A stretch of DNA of 64,000 nt from Bemisia tabaci. Its lineage: Eukaryota; Arthropoda; Insecta; Hemiptera; Aleyrodidae. The first letter of the stretch is position 1. Each line of letters starts with the position of its first letter. The translations under genes and the position numbers were made by a program. The notes under the pieces were generated by a model that worked only from the letters and a program-made list of their open reading frames with translations, was not told the DNA's origin and did not search any database. Below are positions 10,732-22,200 of this stretch, in pieces. The stretch spans positions 29,834,597-29,898,596 of the forward strand of contig NC_092799.1 in NCBI RefSeq assembly GCF_918797505.1. Direction: 5' to 3'.

Positions 10732-12449
10732 TCTTTTCTCTAGAATTTCACCCTTTTTTAATATTTTCACCTTTAGGACCTACTCGTTTACTGTGAAGAC
10801 GAATTAGAAGAATAAACACGCAAAGGTACTGGGCACCTCTTTAAAAATACCAGAGTCTCAGCATATCCTTGTTTGATTTCTCGATAGTATTTGCTTCCGT
10901 CTCTCTCTTTTATTTATACTGCTTTGGGAAGCAAGAAAATTGCAACTTTACGCATTCCCGTTTATAATTTCCTCCAAAAAGGCTCTGCTAATACAAAAGC
11001 GGCGAAAACTCACCCCTTCTTCCTCTCACAATCAGAACGACTGTCATGCCGTTAGAAACTCGTACAAAAAAATAAAGAGTTCCAAGGCGAACAGGTTTTC
11101 TCTTAACGGAGCGTTTTAATCAGAGAACAATGGGTGGACAAATAAATAAAATGAAACGTTTGAAATAAAATTGTACAACGATTGCCCCGGACGGCAATAT
11201 CGATCTCAAGTCTTAAGTTGCTTCGATATCATCCCATTTTGTGAACTTGCAAGCAAATGAAGACCCCAAGTTACAAACATTTCCCACGCATAAAAATCGG
11301 CACTTTCCCAAAAGTGTCACGTCTCCCAGTTTTTCGATGCCAGAATGCCGAGACACGAAACATCAATGGATAATTGAAAGAATGACATCCTGAAATTGTA
11401 GTACCGTAGGCGCAGGGAGCCTTTTGTTTGGTGAAGACATTGTTTCTCTTCTTTAGGCCTTAGGTTTTTTTACCCCAATGCGTTCGGGATTTCGGCCCTT
11501 GAGTTGGTTCGATACCTGTTAAAGAGATTCCTAGAATTGTTGGGAGCCCAGCGGCGGATGTGAAAGTGATGCTGTCTTCTTCTCAATGACTCGCTGTTGC
11601 CGCAGTGAGTAAGAAAGACTCGAATCATTCCTAGATCTCTTTCGCGGTTTTTCAAAATGTGTGCCTCTACTTTATGTCATCGGAAGAAAATAGATAATTT
11701 GAGTGTCCCTCGTCCGAGGGACTTATCAATTTTCATCCTCCTGAAAATTTTACGGTGGTATTCATGGAATGGTTAAAATTTTTCTCTGGATCTCACAAAA
11801 AAAAATAGTGATATTCTCTCACCCTTAGGTGTTATAAAAAATCTGATAATAAAGCAAGGATCATTTTCAAATCACAGTACAGATTTATCTGTTTCTACTT
11901 GCTGAACCCGAAATTTCATCTGAGTCAGTATCTTTAAATGTTTGATAACAGAAATTAATTTAATTCTGTCATTTTTCACTTTCTTCGCCAGCATGAAGAT
12001 GTTTGGGGTATGTTTGGTCTCCGCTTTGAATGTTTAGGCGTATGAATTTTTCGACAACTCGATGCAAATCCTATATTATAACGTATTTATTTGCTGAAAA
12101 TCCACTCCAAACTGCGCCCGGGTAAATTTCGGAGATATTTTTTTTTTCACATTTTACTGCATTTTTTCGTCCAGTCGAGAAGATGAGGGTGGTTTTTTCG
12201 TTTAAAGAATCCGGAGGAAACCTGGTGGGAAGAAACATTATATCGCCTTCTTATTCACATGACAACCCTGGAAGGTACGTTCCTCGTGACACGCTGTGAA
12301 ACATATTTCCCGGCCTAAATTCTGTCTTCTCACCACTTTTGTGTGTTGATCTAGCCGGCAATTATTGCACAGCGCAGAGAGCTACTCTAGGTGGTGTACT
12401 GGCCGAATGGCCACCCTTGGGTCTCCAGCGCCTTACCCCTCCCACAAAT
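10732..12449. other. E2F upstream region, no gene seen
   Basis: AT-rich non-coding sequence 5' of the E2F gene. No exon-like open frame above 61 codons and no transposon ends were noted. Distal regulatory DNA of E2F may lie here, but nothing in the sequence identifies it. Confidence 0.4.
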
Positions 12450-12636
12450 ATTTTCTTAAGTCCGCGCCGCGCCGCCTCGCGCCCTCCTACCTCTCAGGAT
12501 ACATAAATCCTTCCCGTGACGCATGGCGTCACTAATGTTAATCATTTCGAGAGGTAGAGAGAAAAAAACAATCTCGACCAGCATGGGAATGGGTTTTCGC
12601 GGTCCGTTATTTGCAGAAATCTTCCAACCTTTCGAG
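12450..12636 (+). promoter_or_regulatory. Candidate E2F promoter and non-coding first exon
   Basis: A CpG-rich patch (12460-12485, CGCGCCGCGCCGCCTCGCGC) precedes TTTCGCGG at 12595-12602, which fits the E2F consensus TTTSSCGS. A donor-like GAG|GTAAAA follows at 12636/12637. The first coding exon has an upstream acceptor (CTTTGTTTCAG at 13118), so at least one non-coding exon must lie upstream, and this patch is the nearest plausible place. Promoter and exon ends are inferred. E2F genes are known to autoregulate through E2F sites, but this site could be chance. Confidence 0.35.
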
Positions 12637-13131
12637 GTAAAAGATCAGTAGATACCACTTAGTACTTCGTAATCGTGTCCCAAAAATTACCTGAACATCC
12701 CTGCTCTCCAAATAATTTTGGAATGCTATAGAGCGATTCTCCTTACATTTCAAAGGACCCTTAGAGAAAACCCTATTTTGCTACGGGAAATCGACCAAAA
12801 TTCTTCTAAAAACACTTCTTCGATTCTGAAAATTTTCTCAGAAAGAACTGGGGTCTTTAAGTTTTTGCCGCCCCTAAGTCCTTAAAGTATTACACTGAAG
12901 TTTCTTTTAAAAATAATTAAGTTTCCGTAATTTGCCACCATTGTCTACGGCAAAACTTGATTCAAAAGTTTGCAATTTTTATAGTTTGTCCGAACAAATT
13001 TTTAGGAATTAAATCATGGTATTTCCTGTCAATCTGTGCAGATCGTTTGTAATACTTAAATGCCCTAACTGTTTCGTGTTTTTTAAATACTTACGAATTG
13101 CCTTTTTCTTTGTTTCAGAAGGGGGTGAACG

Positions 13132-13207
13132 ATGTCTAGTGTTAGGTGTGGTTTGTCGTTGGATGTTAGAGATGGGAACAATGTCTCTACACCCATCGTC
13201 AAAATCG
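13132..13207 (+). CDS. E2F: E2F coding exon 1 (residues 1-25)
   Basis: The exon begins after the acceptor CTTTGTTTCAG (exon start 13119). A TGA at 13126-13128 is in frame just before ATG at 13132, so translation cannot start further upstream. It encodes a short N-terminus beginning [15 protein letters not shown] and ends at donor G|GTGAGT in phase 1. No known motif is present, and the N-terminus is variable in this family. Confidence 0.8.
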
Positions 13208-16200
13208 GTGAGTCATCAAGCAAATACATATAATATACATGTTTTTTAACCTAAGTTTGAGATGGCGAGTCCACTCTAACGAACCGACAAAGAAAAATCT
13301 GGTCCTCAGCCTAGGATTACATCGAATCATGCAGAATAGACAAACTCTCAATTTGGATTTTTAAAAAAAAATTGAGTATGAGTAGTTTTGAGCTTGAGCT
13401 CATAGTCGTATTTCTTTTGTGAAAAATTCTTAGTCAGGGAAAACTATTTTAATGTGAAATAAGGGTCAAAATAAATCTTTAACATTTAAATAAAACAGTA
13501 GTAATGGTGCTCTGGACTTCAGAATATGAAAGAAAAATGCAAGCACTGTGTCCCTGCTTACTTTTATATTTTCAATAGATGTCGTAAAATAGTCTTAATA
13601 CTCGTTAAATACAGGTTTTATTCTACTTACTATGTTTAGTGGTTTCCCTCCTCGCTCAAAAATGACAGAAATATTGTCACAATTTGAGCAATACTTGATT
13701 GTGCTTTTGGATTTCCATTCTTCGTAGAAGATTTAAACAAAAGTGATGTTATTTGTCTTCCGCAAAAGCTATCTACCTTAGGAAATCTTGTCATTCTGCA
13801 AGTCATACTTTTCTCACGGCTTAAATTGTTGTGTTCTCATGTTGTTTTTCACAGATCATCCATATACAGATTCAATGATGATGACTCATCAGACACCCTC
13901 TCCATACCACTTACTGGACCATGAATATGGGCAAACTCCGCAGAGTCAAATCATGCAACGACCATTAACCGCTCCACCCCGTACTTTAGTAAGTATCAGA
14001 AAAATTCTATCCTTTTCCTCATGAGCAAACACACTTTTTTACTCCCTCTCTTTTTTGTCAAATGGAGGAGTGCAATTAATGGTTTGGAAATTAGTTGTGA
14101 TGCGCAAGTTTTTAATACATTTAATTGTGCAATGGCGGGGCTTCAGGAAAGCTTATGATTCTTTTCAGACATGGGCTCATCATTGAAAGAAAACTTTAAA
14201 AAGTCATGGCTCAATGCGAGATATTTTATTGATAAAAATGTGTCTAATTATAGAATAAGAACTTAACCCAACAACTACATTGTAATAATAGATGACAGAA
14301 ATGTTTGGTTACGGTTGGAGTGTTCTGAACTTCATACGACTTCAGTATCTTGTCTTAGAAAAATGCTGGGTGTGAAAATTAGGAGACAACAGGAAGCTCT
14401 CCATTTATGCGTTCGAAGTTTTCCTCCTTAAAAGTTTTAACTAGTTGTCAAGAAATTTGTGACTTTCAAGATATCCATTCACTGAAGAACTTGACGGATC
14501 CTAGAAAAATAATTGAACTCAAGTTAACGTAAAAGAAAATTACCTTAAGTTTAACCGATTAATAACATGTGCCATCATTTTCTATTTCCAGAATGTAAAA
14601 AGGAGACTAAATTTAGAATCGGAAAACGGTGATGAAGAATTTAAAGCTCCCAGGTCGAAAAGGCCTCGGTCCAACTCTACCTCTAGCAATCCTAGTCCTG
14701 CCAAAAAAGGTGAGAACGTTTGTTGTACAAATTTTTGTACAATGTATTTGTACAATGAACTTACTTATGGTATATTTTTACAAGTATGCAACTTTTGACT
14801 TCTCATGATTTGAAGTTTTGCATTTATTCAAGTATACATTTTTTGAACGTAAAAAATTAAGTTGTTCAATACTTAAGAGGGTAATAATATGATCTAAGGG
14901 CATGACATGAGAAAATTATTCATTTAATCCAAGAATTTTGGTCTAAATTTTGTTCATTTCAAGGGATAATGATCTGATATTTCTCATTGAAACATTATTC
15001 GCCAGCCAAGAGCTAGAAAAGAAAACCCTAAAAATTCTATGTCTGTACAAGCATACAGTTTGCTATGCTGCCAATACTAATTTCTTTTCACCTATCAAAC
15101 GTTTTTACTCCAAATTATCTGCTTACGTTAGTGCCTTTTGGTAGGGTATGGTCAATTATATATTGAATTTTCTATTAAACGGTCATCAATTTTCATGATA
15201 ATTCTAGAATTAATTTTCAGTTGTAATTTACTTAAATTTTCATGTCCTTAACTAGCCACAAGAAATCAGGATTTTTCCGTAAGCTCCAAGGTTGAAACCA
15301 TAGCCCAACGCTTATTTTTTTTATTTTTATTTCATTAGTTAGCGATGCACATATTTTGTCAGTTGTTTGTTATTACCGATGAAACAAAACTTTGTTGCTC
15401 TTGGTCTATGCTCTATTATGATTAATGAAGTCATCTCCTGTAAGAAGTTAACAACTCGTACTTTTTGGATGTGTCATCAAGAGAGGTCAATGTATCAACT
15501 ATCTCTCTCATGATACTTGCAATTTTTTTACATGCATTACCTTGTAATAATTTGTAAACTCATGCTTAAAGTTTGAATGTATTGTATTCTCAGGTCGAGC
15601 AAAAGATGGACCCACTCGATATGATACATCTTTAGGTCTTTTAACGAAGAAATTTATTGGATTGCTCCAAAGTTCACCTCAGGGTGTAGTAGATCTCAAT
15701 GTGGCTTCTGAGTGCCTTGATGTTCAAAAGAGAAGAATCTATGACATAACAAATGTTTTAGAAGGCATCGGAATCTTAGAAAAAAAATCAAAAAATAATA
15801 TTCAGTGGAAGTAAGTATTTATTTCTGTTCTTGATTTTTAACAACTCCATCAGGCGAATATACGTCATTTCTCCAAGGAATAAAGTCTATGATCCTCTAG
15901 TTTTTCAAAACATTCTCTACTAAAGTTTTACGAGAATTTACTCTTTTTCATCACTTTGAACTGAAACACTATCGTACAAGCAGATTGAGTTTTTTTCTTG
16001 GTGGTTGATTTTCTATTTTCCCAATCAAAAGTGTGATAAGAATAATCTTGTATTTTGTTCTAATTTATTTGAATCTTTCTCCTGCTCCACCGCTAAGAAA
16101 CGCATCCTGTCCTTTCGTTTTGTGAATATTTAAAATGAATAAATACCTATCAATTCTGAAGGTTTCTGCCCTGTATTTTTCTATCTTTCAAATTTCTTGG

Positions 16201-19200
16201 TTTTCATGCATTGTTTCTAATGGACTTTTTCCTTTCCAGGGGTGGACAGGTCTCAGGAGACTCGTACAGTTTTCTCCAAAAGGATATAGATGCATTAGAT
16301 GCAAAAGAAAGAGAACTGGACGAACTCATTAAAAATGCAGGTATGTTCTCAGTATTGTAGTAATATTTACCGGAGCATGTCTGCGGTCGTTATAAATGTG
16401 GAATACAACCCCCTACAGAGAAAGTTTCGGCATTCATGGGGTATGTCAACTTAGGGCATCTAAGATGTAGCGATAAATTTGAAATTCAGTCCAATATTTT
16501 CACATCGCATTTTCTGAAACCTATTTTGCTTGCTCACAAACCCAAATTCCTACTTTACTTAAAAATATCACATCAAAGCTTCATCTACGAGCTAGAGACC
16601 CCATTTTCTTGTGATTTGTAATGACCCAAATTCTGGCTAAAAATCCCAAAATTCTCCCTAAAAACCCCCAAAATTCTGGCCGTAAGGTCTCTATCTAGGT
16701 TCTGGGGTCTCCATACAAGACCCTTAAAATATGTGTCAAGTAATTAGAATGTCCATTAAAGACCTATTGCAAGTTTTAACATGAAAGGAAAAATAGCACT
16801 AATATATTTCACCTTATTTTATGAGGTTTATCAGATAACATGTGAGGTGAATGTTACAGAAGCATTCTAGTTGTAAGAGCATCATGCCTACAGTTTAATC
16901 TAGTATAAATTTTAATACATTAAATTTTAAGCATAGAATCAACCAGGAAATTAAATGAATAAATGAGTTTTCTCTTTTTATTTCAGAGTGCCAGCTACGT
17001 CAAATGAACGAGAACAAAAGGTATGCGTATATTACGTATCAAGACATCCATGCCATACCCGAAAATCAATCTCAGACTGTCATGGTTGTTAAAGCTCCTC
17101 CAGATGCTCACCTAGAAGTGCCTCAGCCTACGAATCCTAAAGTGAGTAACTATCTGTTTTAGTCGCTTCTATGTTCAATGAAAGCCCTCAAAGTGGAGGC
17201 CCAGTTCAAGAGGGGTGCAGATGGTTGCAAGAAAAAATAATGACCTTGGCCAGCTTGCATCCTTGAAAATTTGAGACACGATAAGTTTTCAAAATGGGAA
17301 GGCTTGGAACTTTCTGCATCCTTGCATAATGGAGAAGTTTTCCTGCTCTATAAGATAGTTCATCTCTTTTTACTGTCTTACTCTACAAGTAAGAAAGGAG
17401 CTAGATACTTCGCCAGGGTTGCTATTCATGGTCGATAAGTAACAGTGACATTTTTACCCCATATTTTAAGGTCTGGGAAAGAACAAGCACCAAACACTGA
17501 AAGAGAAGGAATTTTTCTTTGTCATACATGTCAGCAAAATTTAACAAAATTTTTTAAATCTTACAGGCTCTTCAAATGTACATGAAAAGTAGTACCAAGG
17601 AGATTGAAGTCTTCCTGTGTCCAGATCCTGTCACAGAAACGCCAACAAAAAGTGTCACACCACCCACCAGACATCAATTGTCTGCTGTATCATCGTCGCA
17701 GCAACAGCAAAAGCAGCAGCAATACCAGCACCAGCAGCCTTCATCAACCTCACAACTATCTCAGCAGCAGCGATCACAGCAGTCTAACGTATCTCAAGAA
17801 CCATCTACATCCTCATCTGTAAACTCTAGAGTCTCTGTAAGTATTTTTTAGTTATTGTGCTGCTCTTGAGGAGTTGAATGAAAATTTTTTTATCTCCTCC
17901 AAACCCAGTGTGTAAATCTTTACCTTGTTACTTCAAGGAGTAGAAAAAAGTTAAGATTTTCTGAAACTAGATAAACCTGACACCAACAGCAATGTGCCAT
18001 GTTGCGCCAAGCTGGTCCTTTGTGAGTGGCAATCTTTTCGCGCAATAGAAAGTATTTGTAATTTGTTGGAATATTTTTGCTGATTCCAATAAATTCTCAT
18101 TATAATGAGTTCATTTGAGAGGTGCCATTAGTGTAACCCTGAGGATTCCAGTATAGTTCTTAGGAGCTACATTTTAAAACAATTTTCTGGGCATCAATAA
18201 ACTTACCCAGAAATCAAGTTTAATGCTTCTTTTGGCTGAACTGATGGGTCCAGAAATCTTGTCTAAGTGGTCCATTCTGTTAATTAAAAATTACTGTCCC
18301 GTTGGAGCTAGCATCTTATGGTTGAAAATATAGTTGGTCAACAAATCACTTTTCTTGATTCACACTTCTCTGCTTTTTCAGGATCTCCTACCTCCTACTC
18401 TAGATATCACCCAATTGCACAATATGTTAATCAAAACCGAAGCGAAAGATGTTGACGCCTCGCCAGCAGTTTCCAGGTTGCGTAATGCTCTCATATCAGA
18501 GGCTGATGATTTCTACAATTCTCAGCTGCAAACAGAAGACCAACACAGTTCAGGTAAACATTTAGTACCTTTTTCCAATTACAGCCTCTTTGAGTGTCAG
18601 CTCAGTTTTTCAATCATGGCCTACTAGTGCTTGCCTTAACTTAACAACAGCTATTCTGCCCTTTTTTAAACTGCTTATCTTAAGTTTTTACTCTCCCTCC
18701 GTCTAGGGCACTAAATCCTTGCCCTTGTTGTGCTTACATGGTATGACACGAACATTGAGTTTCCCTTCTCCCCCCACAGCTTCAACATCAGGTTGAATGA
18801 AAAATGCTATGAAAATGAGTTTTAAAGGAATGCTCTATTCCTGAAAGGAACTTCTAGTCACACCATTAATTTTAGTCCATTCTCAAGGTTGCAATGAACT
18901 ACCTAATAGCTTCTCAATACCGGAGGTGGTTTTCCTGAAATTGTGATTTTCCTCCAGTTCCATCCTACTTGATCTATTCTTACCTCAATTTGCAATGTAA
19001 CAGTTTTACACCAGTTCTTTTTGCAATGCTCCATTCGCTTTCTCATGCAAGAACTCATGAATGATTATGGGCTCTTGTGAAAATGCAAAGATCTTGTGTC
19101 CAATTAAAATACTATGTTCAATTTTTCTGTTCATTAATGTGAAATCCTCAAATTGTTTTGCCTTTATTTGTTTAGCTTTACTTTTGTTTTTTTGTACTGT

Positions 19201-22200
19201 TTGCTTTGTTATTTTTGATGACCAAAGAAACTACAACTTCGGATCGTGGTAAAGTTCTTGAAAAACAGAAAAAATATACCAACATCTAAAGGCTACAAAA
19301 AAGCTGTTGCAACCTTTTTCCAAAGCTAAGAGGAGAGATGTTGAATTTCTAAAACCTCGCAGAATTAACTAAGGATGAATAACTTGGTCTTAGCCCATTC
19401 GCATGTGATGAGTAATGCGGCAACTATGCCAACAGCAAAACAATTTGTTTCTCTGTTAAAATACTTGCTTCATATTAAAAAAAAAATCAAAAAGATTCAT
19501 TCAGGTTAGCAACAGAATACTCCAGAATGATATTTGGAACAATGTTAAGAAGCGCTATCTATCAAAAAGTCAGTGTACAAAGACAAAGTCAATCACTTAG
19601 TAACGTTGTGAGAAGTAGGTGTGCCAAAATATTTTTTTCTTAGGTGCACCATGACGAGCACACTCGTCTAAACATGCGAATGGGTTAAACGCATATAAAT
19701 ATCTTTTCAAAAAGACTGCTCTGAGTTTATTTTCCTCACGACTTCACCGTGGTGCTATCCTTTTTGTGTTCTTAATTGCTTTTTTTTTCTCCTTCTGAGC
19801 CTCTTTGTTTTTCATTTATTCTCCAGAACAAAACCATCATACTTTTCATTCTATGCCAAGTTCCGCCCAAATATTTCAGCACAAAATCGTGTTCTCGGTC
19901 ATTTGGAATGTTACAATGAAGAATGGAATCAAATTACATATAGATCGAGATTACATCGATAACCTAAAAAGGCGCTTCTTGCAAACAAGCAAGCTATCAG
20001 TGGCATCAATGACTGCTTAGTTTCTTTGTAATTTGATTCCGTCACAAAAGCCTCAAATTACAAAGTTATGAAAAAAGGACTTAGATGTTTGAGTTAGCTT
20101 TATTATTATTACTGTCCAGTTTTAAACTTAATAGAGATCATGTAGAAATCTAGGATTTTGCCTGTATTTAGATGAGGAGTCAGAGAATCTTTTTTAGTCA
20201 TTTTTTATAAACTGATATGTTTATCATGTGCTGGACAATTCAGAAAAAGGGCATGTATCGATGGCTGAAGTGAAAAACCATGTACCTCCACTGCAGTGTT
20301 TCTAAATTTCTGTCCCATTCAATTTTTCCAAAAAGAACTAAGCTAACTTCGTAGTATGAAATTAAACTGAATATTCTGCTATCAGAAAAGAAAAGTTACA
20401 GAACTTTCCAAGAAATTATGTTGACAAGTCTTCTGGAAAAAAAACAAGTATTAAAGGAAGTCTGCTACATTGCAAATGGAGATGCATTGTCTTGCAGTTT
20501 GGTCATTAATGTGCACCGGATGTTGCTAAGATTGTGTAGCTTTCAATTTGTTTTCATAACAATCAGAAACATTTATTTTTGCCTATACAGTGGTTATCCT
20601 TTCAAATTTTCTAATTTTCAAGGCAATTTTCCAAAATATTTTAAGTAAATTGAAGTGAAATTTTATCATGGTAGAAAAAGGTAAAGTCGCTCCATCTCTA
20701 CACAGTCCTTGTTCTGAATGGTCTTTCGCCATTTCCAAAAATCCTATGAACTATCAGAAAGTGGGGTTAAAGTGAGCCAGAAATATAAGCAATCAAGAGA
20801 TGTGTTTTATGACAGAAGACTCTTTGTGTCATCTCCTTCTCAGGTTGTAAATATGTGCTGCTTCCTTTTATGATCATAAGAACTGAAGGACTAAGGAATC
20901 TTTGTTAAGAAGTCTACTTCACTCTTTTCTTTTTCGATCATCACTGTTCAGCCAGATATCTGTACAGTTTGTATTGTGTTAAAGGAAGTTTTTCATCTTG
21001 ACCTGATTTGGGCGCCATATTCATCTACCAAAGTGTAGCTAAATGAAAGATAACCTTCTCTCACACAAATATCTCCTTAGTTACTTCAGTTTAAAGATGG
21101 AAAAATTGACTCTGATGTTTATATTTTAGTTTCTTTGGAGTTAAAGAGCAAAAATAAGTTTTTTTAGTTTTTTTCTCTCTTTTTGTTTGATGTCTCCTCA
21201 TGATCCAATCATGATCGATGTCTTTAATTTTGCAGAAAATTTAGAATGTTTGCCCCCCATTTAGTTTTATAATTTAACATAACTGGGTAGTAAAAATTTG
21301 TATTGTGGCTTGTAAAAACTTAACACGTAAGTCACAGATGAATGAATATTATTTTTACATAGTTTTTTTTCACTATAAAATTATCAAATTTGTGGTGTTC
21401 CATAAGAACTCTTATGTACATATGACCATAATGTTACCAATTAATTGGTATAATTTCCTTCAACTGTAAAAATGACACCATCATGCTCATAGCCACTACA
21501 GAATTAGTTTTTATAGAATGACACTAGTTCGACAATTTTAAGCATAACTTTTTCTCATTGTAGATGGCCCTCTGATAATAGTTTTTTACCAATCATAATG
21601 AAAAAAGTTGCCCATCTCAACCCAATCAAAGTTATTATCTTGCATTTATAGACCTGCATACCAGTCAGTGACAGAAATGGTGTAGCAGCTTAAAAATTGA
21701 AATATATCTTTGTTTCCTCATTTTTTTTGCACCTATACAATATCGAACGGAGCTACGTTTGCAGTATGAGTTTGAAACGTTGCGTGCTCTTTGTCTAAGT
21801 TCATTCTTGGAGGAGAATTGGTCGCACTAAAACGATCATTGATGAGTGAAAATTGCTTGGTCTGCCTAGAGGACTAGACTAAGCTGGATTCTGTGCTTGC
21901 TGCAGTCTATTTCACATGTAGCACCATGGAATTCAGCTTAGGTTAGTTTTCTTACCCTGCTTAGCCTAACAGCTTCATCTACCTGCCTCTCCTGCTGAAC
22001 CCTGGATTATTTTTGTTCATAATTGTTTCATGTGTTTCGTTTTGATTTTGTTTGTTTGTTTTGCCCCCTCATTTCCATTTTTCCTGTTCATGCTCTTCAA
22101 TGCAGCAGTATCTCGGAACATTACATTTTCTTGCAGCATAAAATTTTAAGATGATTCTGTGCCTCCAGAATTGACTTGTTGACAAAACATTAGAAGTAGT

